A stretch of 64,000 nt of DNA from Thiomicrorhabdus chilensis DSM 12352 (GTDB lineage: Bacteria; Pseudomonadota; Gammaproteobacteria; Thiomicrospirales; Thiomicrospiraceae): contig NZ_KI519609.1 of the NCBI RefSeq assembly GCF_000483485.1, positions 231,026 to 295,025 on the forward strand. Reading direction: 5' to 3'. Each line of letters opens with the position of its first letter. Positions within the stretch are counted from its first letter, which is position 1. The translations under genes and the position numbers were made by a program. Shown here in pieces: positions 1 through 8,305 of the stretch. Under the pieces are notes generated by a model, which saw nothing but the letters and a program-made list of their open reading frames with translations, did not search any database and was not told where the DNA came from.

Positions 1-1312
1 CTTCGGTGACGATGTGATAGCCGATCAGAGTTTGGTCAAAATCATAGACAGGCTGTGCAAAATGGAAATGTGTGGCAGTGGTCAAAAAGCCTTGTTTGAA
101 GAGTGTGTTCAAATCCAGCTTTCTCAGCAATTCAATCTGCTGGCCGGATTTTTCCATAGAGAATTGCTTATTGTGTCCTACCACCCATTTTTTGTCGTTG
201 GAGACGGGAATGTTTTCGGCGTTTTTGGCGCGAAAAGCATCACCGGACAGAGCATATTCAGTAGATACGGCAAGAAGGTACTGCAAATTCTGCACCGCAA
301 AATCACGGCGAATCGATCCCAGACCTTGGATGAATTCAACCGCCCCCTGATATTGACCGTTCTCGATCAGAGGGACAATCGATTTGATATTGAACCCGGC
401 CGAGCTCACGGCAAAGACCACCATCGGTTTCTGTTCCTTGGCCATGGCTTGCAGATAGCTGCGTCCGGAAAGATCGCTGATGCTCTGCTTTTCGGCGGGT
501 TTCCACGATTTATAGAATGATTGCAGATTCTCGTTGGTGAAGTGTAGTTTGATGTTCTGCAGGTCCGACAGTTGGCGGTAATGACCGCCAATATTGGCTA
601 GATTGTTGGCCAGCTCAGCCTGGTCTTCGCTTGAAGCAGCCGTGCGAATCGATTGCGAAAACGTCAGGCCTACTGCATTGGTCAGGCCGATTTCGGACTT
701 TTTGGTCATCAGTTTATTCAGGCTGGTGGACAGAAGTTTGGAGTGGTTTTCGGCCGCATGTAATTCGATATTGGACTTAACATGCTGTTCATAAGCAAAG
801 GCGCCGAGCATCATCAGTGCGGCAATGGCCACCATAGTGCCCAATACTTTCTGACTAAGCGAGGCTTTGTGCAAACCCAGCAATGAATAGAGGCGGTGTT
901 TGCTCTTGCTGACCCATTCGCCGTTATAGAAAAGTATGCTGCCCTGTGCCATCTGCTGGTAAGCGCGTGCGGCCTTTTCAATGCGTTTGGGGTCATCAAT
1001 CAGGCGTTTGACTGAGGTGTAGCCCTGATATTCGCCGTTTTCGAAAATCGGCTGAATCGCCATTTCTACCCAAAAGGTGTCGCCGTTCTTTTTTACCTCC
1101 TGAATGTCGAAACTCAGGGTGCGGTTATGGTGACACTCATCGCGGATGGTCTCTTGCACCGCTTTGGGGGTGCCTTGGGCTCTGAGTATCTGGGTGGGCT
1201 GTCCAATGATTTCTGCGTCGGCGTAACCAAGCCATTCCTGGTATTCACTGTTGATGTATAAGATATTGGCATTCTTGTCGACCTTGGTGACAAAGCGCAG
1301 ATTTTTATTCAT
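1..1312 (-). CDS. PAS-containing methyl-accepting chemotaxis protein, N-terminal part
   Basis: The frame is open from an ATG at 1312 to the window edge, giving 437 residues without a stop, so the C-terminal signalling part lies outside. Residues 1-110 read as an Aer-type PAS domain (NSEYQEWLGY, IGQPTQILR, KNGDTFWVEM). A linker leads to one membrane span at about 155-173 (VLGTMVAIAALMMLGAFAY). The following 260 residues resemble a Cache-type sensor module (SIVPLIENGQYQGAVEF). PAS followed by a span and an apparently extracytoplasmic sensor suggests a receptor with both internal and external inputs. HAMP and methyl-accepting domains are expected beyond base 1 but not seen. A PAS histidine kinase or cyclase is the alternative. 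Confidence 0.75.
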   Translation of the reverse strand, partial: MNKNLRFVTKVDKNANILYINSEYQEWLGYADAEIIGQPTQILRAQGTPKAVQETIRDECHHNRTLSFDIQEVKKNGDTFWVEMAIQPIFENGEYQGYTSVKRLIDDPKRIEKAARAYQQMAQGSILFYNGEWVSKSKHRLYSLLGLHKASLSQKVLGTMVAIAALMMLGAFAYEQHVKSNIELHAAENHSKLLSTSLNKLMTKKSEIGLTNAVGLTFSQSIRTAASSEDQAELANNLANIGGHYRQLSDLQNIKLHFTNENLQSFYKSWKPAEKQSISDLSGRSYLQAMAKEQKPMVVFAVSSAGFNIKSIVPLIENGQYQGAVEFIQGLGSIRRDFAVQNLQYLLAVSTEYALSGDAFRAKNAENIPVSNDKKWVVGHNKQFSMEKSGQQIELLRKLDLNTLFKQGFLTTATHFHFAQPVYDFDQTLIGYHIVTE

Positions 1313-1488
1313 AGTCAAACATTCCACTGATAATTTTAGGGTTTTGTACAAAGGCTGTAAGCTGTTTTCTAGCTTTTGTATCAGTGCAATACTATAGCCC
1401 GAACGGAGGATGAATGCCATGCCTTACAGGCAATAAGGTCATAAAAATTAAGATTTTATTGAGGGCTGTTATAAAATTTACAAATGAG

Positions 1489-1521
1489 CAGGCCTGTCGG
1501 TATTGAAAATGGACAGGCCTG
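1489..1521. repeat. Paired CAGGCCTG palindromes forming a hairpin
   Basis: Two copies of CAGGCCTG (1489-1496 and 1514-1521) lie downstream of the acyltransferase gene. CAGGCCTGTC and GACAGGCCTG form a perfect 10-bp stem. Neither side has a convincing T-tract for a terminator serving the upstream minus-strand gene. Confidence 0.7.
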
Positions 1522-1560
1522 TTGGTTTTGAACGGAGTTTTATTCAATCCCAGAGCGTTT

Positions 1561-3297
1561 TCAGGCTCCGATAGGGGTCAGGTAACGCTGCTTTTTCTTG
1601 GGTTTGATTTTGTCGAGTTCTACCAGAATCAGGCTGTCGATGCAGTCGCCAAATTCGGGGTCGACACTGAAATCGATGAATCGGCAGCCCTTGTCTTCGC
1701 ACAATTCGGCGTATTGTTTGAATAGGGTCGGTACTTTGACGCCTTCCAGATCAAGCAACGCATTGAGTTTTTTGAAGCTGGTTTTATAGTCGTCTGCAAA
1801 CACGCTTTCGGCAATCTGGCGGTTTTCTTTGCGGATTTTCACCGGGCGTTTTCCGACCGCCAGGTCTTGCTTGGAACCGAACTGTTGCTGATAAAAGCCG
1901 ATAATCAATTCTTTGGCGTTTTGCGGATAGGCGTCGCTTAGTGAAACCGGTCCGAACAGGTATTGGATGTGGGGGTGTTGCGCCACATAAGCGCCGATGC
2001 CGTACCATAGATAATCCAGGCTACGTTTGCCCCAATAGCGCGGTTGCACAAAACTGCGTCCCAACTCAATCGCATTCGGCAGATACGTTTCGATTTCCGG
2101 CTTCAGGTCAAACAGGGTACTGGTGTACAGGCTTTCGACCCCATGTTTTTCTACCAACTGTTTGCATTCGCCGATGCGATAAGCCCCCACAATCTCAAGG
2201 TCTTCGTCGTCCCAAAGCACCAAATGGCGGTATTGGCTGTCGTATTTGTCGAGGTCCATCGGCGTGCCGGTGCCTTCTTCGACCGAACGGAAGGTGAGTT
2301 CGCGCAGTCGTCCGATTTCATGCATCACCGGCGAATCCGCTTCATAGTCGTAGAGGTAGATCTTTTTGCCGTCCTGAGTCTGCCCCAGGAGTTGTGAATG
2401 CTTTAACGCCTTTTTCAGTGCTTTTCTATCCACTGGGTGGGCCACGGTTTCGACCGTCTCAAAAAGAGGTTTTTTGCCTTTTTTAGCGGCTTTGCTTTCT
2501 TTGTCGAGCTTGTAGAGATGTTTGCGAAAACGGTTGGCGAGCGCCTTGGCCGGCAAGTCGAGTTTGGCAACCGATTTCCACGGAATGGCTTTGCCGATGT
2601 GAAACTGGATCTCCTGATGGTCTTTGTTGAACATTTCCTGAACCAACATCAAGGTGCCAAGTGGTTTGTACAAAGCGGAAAGGCTGTAAAACAGGGCTGA
2701 GTTGCGTGCGTCTACATAAATCGGCACAATCAGCGAATTGGATTTTTCCGCCAACTTGATGAAACCGGCTTTCCATTTGCCGTCACGCACGCCATTCGGG
2801 CGGATACGCGAAACCTCTCCGGCCGGGAAGATGATCACCGCCTCATCGTTATTGAGGGCTTGTAAAATCGCCTTGAACTGGGTTTTGTGAGACGGTTTGC
2901 TGTTGATGTTGTCCACGCCCAGAAACAGAGACTGTAACGGGTCGATATGGTTCAGCAGGTCGCTGGCGACAATGCGCACGTCCGGACGCACACTGCGCAC
3001 CATCTTCAGCAAGGCCAACCCATCCAGAGAGCCGATTGGATGGTTGGCGACCAATATGACACGCCCTTCGGAGGGAATCCGGTTTAGGCTGCGGGCACTG
3101 ACCCGGTAGCCGAAATTGAAGTGGTTGAGAACCTGATCGAGAAACGCAAAGCCGCGTAAATGTTGATGGCTTTGCATATATTGGTTAATCTCATCTTCAT
3201 GGGTCAGCGCTTTGATGAGCTTGATAATCAGTTTCCCTCCCTTCTTATTGGGAAGGTCGGGGAATTTTTCAATCAGGGCTTTTTCTAGGTTCAGCAT
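1561..3297 (-). CDS. olsF: Bifunctional acyltransferase, OlsF-like (ornithine-lipid type)
   Basis: This 578-residue protein has two acyltransferase halves. The N-terminal half is PlsC/LPLAT-like, with block I NHPIGSLDG at 85-93 and a block III-like FPAGEVSRIRP at about 159-168. The C-terminal half, from about residue 300, is a GNAT/OlsB-like N-acyltransferase (RLRELTFRSVEEGTG, ELGRSFVQPRYWG). The same arrangement and size is known for OlsF, where the C-terminal half N-acylates ornithine and the N-terminal half adds the second acyl chain. That would give phosphorus-free membrane lipids at the inner membrane. The gene stands alone and is divergent from the next gene. The substrate is inferred from architecture; a related amino acid or a haemolysin-like role is possible. 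Confidence 0.75.
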   Translation of the reverse strand: MLNLEKALIEKFPDLPNKKGGKLIIKLIKALTHEDEINQYMQSHQHLRGFAFLDQVLNHFNFGYRVSARSLNRIPSEGRVILVANHPIGSLDGLALLKMVRSVRPDVRIVASDLLNHIDPLQSLFLGVDNINSKPSHKTQFKAILQALNNDEAVIIFPAGEVSRIRPNGVRDGKWKAGFIKLAEKSNSLIVPIYVDARNSALFYSLSALYKPLGTLMLVQEMFNKDHQEIQFHIGKAIPWKSVAKLDLPAKALANRFRKHLYKLDKESKAAKKGKKPLFETVETVAHPVDRKALKKALKHSQLLGQTQDGKKIYLYDYEADSPVMHEIGRLRELTFRSVEEGTGTPMDLDKYDSQYRHLVLWDDEDLEIVGAYRIGECKQLVEKHGVESLYTSTLFDLKPEIETYLPNAIELGRSFVQPRYWGKRSLDYLWYGIGAYVAQHPHIQYLFGPVSLSDAYPQNAKELIIGFYQQQFGSKQDLAVGKRPVKIRKENRQIAESVFADDYKTSFKKLNALLDLEGVKVPTLFKQYAELCEDKGCRFIDFSVDPEFGDCIDSLILVELDKIKPKKKQRYLTPIGA

Positions 3298-3446
3298 CGT
3301 GTTTGAGGTGCCTTGTGGTTGGTCGGGTTATTTTGTGTCACAGTGGATTATGTAAAGTAGATTTGACTGTCAGATGACATTACGGTGATGTTTTTTTGAC
3401 ATACAATAGGATTTCAGCAGGTCTAGTAACGTTTCATTGAGGGGGC

Positions 3447-4754
3447 ATGATGGCGGTGAATGTGGCAAGTAAATGGTTTGGGGTGGCCGCCTGTCTGGCG
3501 TTTTGGTTCAGTCTGGTTCCTGGAGCATTCGCCTCTGAACGGGTTCTGGAATTTGATGAGGCCAGCGTGACGATTCAAGTGGTAGAGACGAGTGGATCGC
3601 CTAGAGCACGCCTGCTGTGGTTACCCTCTGAATATGGTGTTTTGCAGAAGGAGCGGGATTTGGCGGATCAGTTGGCGAAAAACGGCATCGAAAGCTGGTT
3701 TGTGAATTATTATGAGGCGCTTTTTCTGGCCCCGACGCCAAGCGCGGTGGATAAGGTTCCGGAAGAGTGGATTGCGGCCACCATTCAGGCGGCACGGAAT
3801 CCTGAATATTCCAACCAGGCCTTGCCAGTCTGGATCATTGCACCCAACAAGGCAGCACAATTGGCGGTGCGTGGCCTGGTTCATTCTGGACAGCAAAATG
3901 CGCCGTTGCATCATTTAGGGTTGATTCTGATTAATCCCAACCTCTATCTTGAGACTCCTAAGCCGGGTGAAGCAGCGCAATATTGGACACAGGTCTCCAG
4001 TGTGAATTTACCGGTTGGCATTCTGCAGGCTGAGTTGTCGCCATGGCGTTGGCGGCTCAAGGAGTTGGCCACTCAGTTGCGTCACAGCGGCAGTGATGTA
4101 TTTGTGAATCTTGAGCCCAAGGTGCGGGATCGTTTTTATTTTCGTGACGACGCCTTGGCTTATGAAAAAGCCGTGAGTCAACAATTGGCCGATAAGCTGC
4201 GACGTATGATGCAGATGCAGCTGACGTATCTGCCAGAAAACAGAGTCATGGGTAAAATAAAAAAACAAGCGCCAAACAAACTCGAAGTCAGCCGCACCAC
4301 GGAACTGCAAGCGTATCAGGGCGAGCAAGAGTTGCCGTTGGAATTGCTGAGTCTGGATGGTTTGCCGGTTTCCTTGAGCGACTTTCAAGGCAAGGTGGTA
4401 CTGTTGAATTTCTGGGCCAGTTGGTGTCCGCCATGTGTGCATGAGATGCCGTCCATGGCGCGTTTGAAAAGCCATTTGCAAAATCGTCCGTTTGAAATAC
4501 TGGCGGTCAATCTGGCCGAAGAGCAGCCTGCCATACAGGCTTTTCTGGACGAGCATCCTGTGAACTTTCCGGTGCTGCAGGACCCAGGTGGATCGGCGGT
4601 CAAGACCTGGCAGGTCTTTGCTTACCCCAGCACCTACCTGATCGACAAGCAAGGCAAGATTCGATTTGCATTGTTTGGCGGAACCGAGTGGGATCAGGCC
4701 AGTCATTTGCAAAAGATCGAGCCGCTACTGTCCGAACCTGAAAAAGTCGAATGA
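3447..4754 (+). CDS. Exported fusion of a hydrolase-like domain and a TlpA/ResA-type thioredoxin
   Basis: The 435-residue protein starts with a signal peptide (cleavage near AFA-SE, residue 29). Residues 35-255 look like an alpha/beta-hydrolase-type fold (RLLWLPSEYGV, LGLILINPNLYL), but I see no GxSxG nucleophile elbow. Residues 290-430 form a thioredoxin-fold domain with the redox motif WASWCPPC (Cys327, Cys330) and the later cis-proline region AYPSTYLID. It is probably a periplasmic thiol-disulfide protein. The role of the first domain is unknown. Two adjacent ATGs (3447, 3450) could both start it. A terminator follows at 5014. Confidence 0.75.
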   Translation: MMAVNVASKWFGVAACLAFWFSLVPGAFASERVLEFDEASVTIQVVETSGSPRARLLWLPSEYGVLQKERDLADQLAKNGIESWFVNYYEALFLAPTPSAVDKVPEEWIAATIQAARNPEYSNQALPVWIIAPNKAAQLAVRGLVHSGQQNAPLHHLGLILINPNLYLETPKPGEAAQYWTQVSSVNLPVGILQAELSPWRWRLKELATQLRHSGSDVFVNLEPKVRDRFYFRDDALAYEKAVSQQLADKLRRMMQMQLTYLPENRVMGKIKKQAPNKLEVSRTTELQAYQGEQELPLELLSLDGLPVSLSDFQGKVVLLNFWASWCPPCVHEMPSMARLKSHLQNRPFEILAVNLAEEQPAIQAFLDEHPVNFPVLQDPGGSAVKTWQVFAYPSTYLIDKQGKIRFALFGGTEWDQASHLQKIEPLLSEPEKVE

Positions 4755-5069
4755 CTTCGATAACGAAAGGCTTTTTTAGTGCAGGCCAATTAAAGGCAAT
4801 GGATTCGGCGGGCGAAATAACCGGCAAACAACAAGCAAAGAACAAGCTGTGGATAACCGGGGCAAGTCGGTTTTTGGCTCTCATTAAGCGTGAACGATTA
4901 AGCTTGATAAGATTTGGCTATCTTTTAGTCATAAATTTTTAATTAGCTGAATCTCGGCTGTCTGTTTTATGCTTGGCATGAAAACGGAATGCCCGTTTTC
5001 ACATCCCAGTTTGACTCCGGTGAATGCAGTCTGCTCTACCGGAGTCTTTTTTAGGGGCTTAGCGTGTTT
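4755..5069. other. 315-bp intergenic region between convergent genes
   Basis: I see no supported gene here. It holds a small hairpin (GAAAACGG 4980-4987 with CCGTTTTC 4993-5000) and the terminator at 5014-5052. A 63-codon frame overlapping the upstream stop has no recognisable features. Confidence 0.5.
5014..5052 (+). terminator. Rho-independent terminator of the thioredoxin-fusion gene
   Basis: ACTCCGGT (5014-5021) pairs with ACCGGAGT (5038-5045), followed by a T-rich tract. The orientation fits the plus-strand gene ending at 4754. Confidence 0.75.
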
Positions 5070-5996
5070 TTATCTGCGGGTTTCTTTTGGGAGGGTGTCC
5101 GCCGCCATCCGGTATCCGAGTTGAATCATCTCGTTGACTTTGGTGAATTCCATCATGCCGCAGGCATTTCTGGGGATCTCAATAGTGATATCCGGCGGGT
5201 AAGCCGCCAACTTCTGGCGGGCGATGGTGTTTTGCATGCTGTCAAACGCCTTGTTGCTGACTTCATACACATCCAGGTTGAATGTTTTTTCCAGAGCTTT
5301 TTCCTTAGAGTTGGATAAAAAGTGTTCTTTGAGTGAATTGAACAGGCCTGTGATGTCGTTGAGCCAGGAATCCTCATCGATTTCGGCCTCGCTTTCGGCT
5401 TTGCTCGGGCCGTCGAAAACCGGTTTGCCGCCAAGGTTAACTGCAATCGTCAGGTCATTGTTATGGTTGAAGGTGGGGGCAATTGGCATGGGGTTGAGCA
5501 CGCCACCGTCAATCAACGTCATGTCATGCCAGTGGTATGGCGTAAAAATCATCGGCAACGAAATGGAGGCGCGAATCGCTTTCAATAATGAGCCGGTTTG
5601 CAGCCACACCTCTTTTTCATCTTCGATGTCCGTTGCCACCGCGGTAAATGGGATCGCAAGCTCCTCTATGTCCGGGTCTCCAATCAATTCTTTGAGGGCA
5701 TCGAAGAGTTTGTCGCCTTTGATTAAGCCGCTGCGGTCCCAAGCGATGTCGGCCAATCCAAGAATGTCCGTATTGCTGAGTTTTTTGAACCAGGTCTCAA
5801 ATTCATCCAGTTTGCCGGCGGCATAGACACCCCCAATTAGGGCGCCCATGGAACTGCCAGAAACAAAACGGATTTCGTAACCCTGCTCTTCCAGCCAGCG
5901 GATGATGCCGATGTGCGCCAGTCCTCGAGCGCCGCCGCTTCCCAGAATCAGCGAGACGGTTTGTTTGCGGTTTTCCGTGGGGTGTGAATGTGGCAT
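5070..5996 (-). CDS. Patatin-like phospholipase (RssA-type)
   Basis: This 308-residue protein has the patatin oxyanion motif GSGGARG (19-25), the nucleophile elbow GSSMG with Ser49, and the second catalytic residue in LIDGG (Asp163). Together these make the Ser-Asp dyad of bacterial patatin-like lipases. There is no signal peptide, so it should act in the cytoplasm or at the inner membrane on phospholipids or other acyl esters. The length matches the RssA/YlbK group. It lies 24 bp downstream of pgm on the same strand and is probably cotranscribed with it. The natural substrate cannot be read from sequence. Confidence 0.88.
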   Translation of the reverse strand: MPHSHPTENRKQTVSLILGSGGARGLAHIGIIRWLEEQGYEIRFVSGSSMGALIGGVYAAGKLDEFETWFKKLSNTDILGLADIAWDRSGLIKGDKLFDALKELIGDPDIEELAIPFTAVATDIEDEKEVWLQTGSLLKAIRASISLPMIFTPYHWHDMTLIDGGVLNPMPIAPTFNHNNDLTIAVNLGGKPVFDGPSKAESEAEIDEDSWLNDITGLFNSLKEHFLSNSKEKALEKTFNLDVYEVSNKAFDSMQNTIARQKLAAYPPDITIEIPRNACGMMEFTKVNEMIQLGYRMAADTLPKETRR

Positions 5997-6020
5997 TATA
6001 ATCCTTTGTCGAACGATGAG

Positions 6021-7661
6021 TTAGTTCAGCGCATCGGCCACAATGGCTTTGGCTTCTTCCAGAATGGCGTCCAGATGGGCTTGCCCTTTAAAGCTTTCCG
6101 CATAGATTTTGTAGATGTCTTCGGTACCGGAAGGACGTGCCGCAAACCAGCCATTTTCAGTGGTAATCTTCAGGCCGCCAATGGCCGCGCCGTTGCCCGG
6201 CGCGTGGGTTAGTTTGGCGGTAATGGCTTCACCCGCCAGGGTGTCCGCTTTGACCATCTCGGCTGAGAGGTTGCTCAAGACAGCCTTCTCCTCACGGTTG
6301 GCGGGGGCGTCGATGCGGCTGTATATCGGGTTGCCGAACTTTTGGGTGAGTTCGCTATATAGCTCTCCAGGGTCCTTGCCGGTGACAGCGGTGATTTCGG
6401 CCGCCAGCAGATTTAGGATGATGCCGTCCTTATCGGTGCTCCAGGGGCCGCCGTCAAAACGCAGAAAGGAGGCACCGGCGGACTCTTCGCCGCCGAATCC
6501 AAAGGTGCCGTTTTGCAGACCGTCCACAAACCATTTGAAGCCCACCGGAACTTCGCACAAATTAAGATCCAGTGCATTGGCGACACGGTCGATCATCGAA
6601 CTCGACACCAGGGTTTTACCCACGGCGGCGTTTTTCGGCCAGTCCGGACGGTGGCTAAACAGATATTGGATCGCTACCGCCAAATAGTGGTTCGGGTTCA
6701 TCAGTCCGACCGATTTGGTGACAATGCCGTGACGATCCACATCCGGGTCATTCCCGAAAGCCAGGTCGTAATTGTCTTTCAAATCAATCAAACCGGCCAT
6801 AGCGTAGGGTGATGAGCAGTCCATGCGGATTTTGCCGTCCTTATCGACGTGCATGAAGGAGAAGGTGGCATCTACCTGTGGATTGACGATCTCAAGATCC
6901 AGTCCGTAATAGTCTGCGATCGGTTGCCAGTAATCCACGGCGGCACCGCCCATCGGATCAATTGCCAGTTTCAGTCCGGCGTCTTTGATCGCCTGCATGT
7001 TGATGACTTTATCGAGATTCTGCACATAGGGCGTGATCAGGTCGGTGGGGATGACCTGTTCGCAAACCATCGCGTCGTTCAGAGCCATGCGACGCACTTC
7101 TTTCAAACCGTCGCGGATGATGTGGTTGGCGCGATCCTGAATCCACTGGGTCGCCTCGGTGTCGGCCGGACCGCCGGTCGGCGGATTGTATTTGAAGCCG
7201 CCATCTTGGGGCGGATTATGCGACGGCGTGATGATGACACCGTCGGCCAATCCCCCTTGACGCCCTTCGTTATAGCTCAGAATGGCATTGGAAATGACCG
7301 GAGTCGGCGTATAGCGACCGTTGGACTGGATAATGACTTTGACCTTGTTGGCGGCGAACACTTCAATGGCGGTGGCGTGCGCCGCTTCGGACAAAGCGTG
7401 GGTGTCCATGCCGATGAATAGCGGGCCGATGATGTTATGCAGGCCTCGATATTCGACAATGGCCTGGCAGATGGCGGCAATGTGGTCTTCGTTGAAGGTG
7501 GTTTTGCTGGAGCAACCACGGTGCCCCGATGTGCCGAAACTCACCGCCTGATCGGCCAGGTTGGCATCCGGTTTAAGATTGTAGTAATCCGCCATCAATA
7601 AGGGGATGTTTTCCAGAAGTTGGTAAGGGGCTTTTTTGCCGGCAAAAGGAGATAGGGCCAT
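6021..7661 (-). CDS. pgm: Phosphoglucomutase (alpha-D-glucose phosphate-specific)
   Basis: The 546-residue enzyme interconverts glucose 1-phosphate and glucose 6-phosphate in glycogen and nucleotide-sugar metabolism. The active-site serine motif TPSHNPP is at 145-151 with Ser147 as the phosphoserine. The metal loop is DPDVDRHG and the C-terminal phosphate-binding loop is [12 protein letters not shown]. The N-terminal SFGTSGHRG and the length match the E. coli Pgm type rather than the shorter ManB/GlmM types. The patatin gene follows 24 bp downstream. Confidence 0.96.
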   Translation of the reverse strand: MALSPFAGKKAPYQLLENIPLLMADYYNLKPDANLADQAVSFGTSGHRGCSSKTTFNEDHIAAICQAIVEYRGLHNIIGPLFIGMDTHALSEAAHATAIEVFAANKVKVIIQSNGRYTPTPVISNAILSYNEGRQGGLADGVIITPSHNPPQDGGFKYNPPTGGPADTEATQWIQDRANHIIRDGLKEVRRMALNDAMVCEQVIPTDLITPYVQNLDKVINMQAIKDAGLKLAIDPMGGAAVDYWQPIADYYGLDLEIVNPQVDATFSFMHVDKDGKIRMDCSSPYAMAGLIDLKDNYDLAFGNDPDVDRHGIVTKSVGLMNPNHYLAVAIQYLFSHRPDWPKNAAVGKTLVSSSMIDRVANALDLNLCEVPVGFKWFVDGLQNGTFGFGGEESAGASFLRFDGGPWSTDKDGIILNLLAAEITAVTGKDPGELYSELTQKFGNPIYSRIDAPANREEKAVLSNLSAEMVKADTLAGEAITAKLTHAPGNGAAIGGLKITTENGWFAARPSGTEDIYKIYAESFKGQAHLDAILEEAKAIVADALN

Positions 7662-7865
7662 CGGATTGCTCGCTTTTTGGGTTCGTCAACGGGTAAATGT
7701 ATTTGCTCAGTTAACCATGTTTTGCGTATATCAGCTATTGGTCGCTTTATGATTATATCGGCTAAAAATGTGAATTTTATGAAAAATTGAAAATCGACAG
7801 GCCTGCCTAAAATGATAATGCTTTTCGGCTGGATTGTTACGCGGCTTTCCTTATAATGGAAGCCT

Positions 7866-8168
7866 ATGATTCAAAAGCGACGCGCACTTCTTAAGCCCTC
7901 CTTGCATTGGCTGGTTTTCAGCCTGATGACACTGTTTGTGTTTTCACAAACGGCGGGCTTGTTGCATGCTGAAATTCATCCGTTTCATCAGCATACCGCC
8001 GAGTGTGACATCTATGAGCACATGGCGCAACCAAGCAGCGGTGCGCTTGACGAAGTGGCGACTTTGCCTGCCCGCTGGCAAAGTGTGTTGCAACCCGCAA
8101 TGTGCTTCTCGACGGTTTCCATCGATTTTATGCCTGCCTTTATGGGGCGCGCACCGCCTCAGGCCTGA
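7866..8168 (+). CDS. Small His-rich exported protein of unknown function
   Basis: The 100-residue product has a hydrophobic N-terminal export or anchor segment (about 14-34). A His-rich stretch follows (AEIHPFHQHTAECDIYEH) with two cysteines in the mature part. Small DUF2946-like proteins of this kind often sit beside metal-related TonB receptors, and this one lies 137 bp upstream of one. A role in binding or sensing Zn or Cu is inferred only from composition and neighbourhood. Confidence 0.6.
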   Translation: MIQKRRALLKPSLHWLVFSLMTLFVFSQTAGLLHAEIHPFHQHTAECDIYEHMAQPSSGALDEVATLPARWQSVLQPAMCFSTVSIDFMPAFMGRAPPQA

Positions 8169-8305
8169 CTGCCAATCCGAATATTTCATAAACTCATGAA
8201 ACATTCGGGTTAAAACCATTCAAAACAGTTTAATTATTAATGAATGTTACCTCCTCCGGCGCTTATCGTAGTGTCGGCGGTGGGTCATGGTCATCAGGAA
8301 AAAAC

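Noticed and set aside
1489..1521. Paired CAGGCCTG hairpin as terminator of the OlsF-like gene
   Set aside because: No adequate T-tract follows the stem on the minus strand.
4751..4942. 63-codon plus-strand frame overlapping the stop of the thioredoxin-fusion gene
   Set aside because: No family, signal or span is visible; the region is better explained as intergenic DNA before a terminator.
7809..7826. AT-rich imperfect palindrome AAAATGATAATGCTTTTC as a Fur/Zur box
   Set aside because: Only a few symmetric positions match and the match to known consensus is too weak to call.
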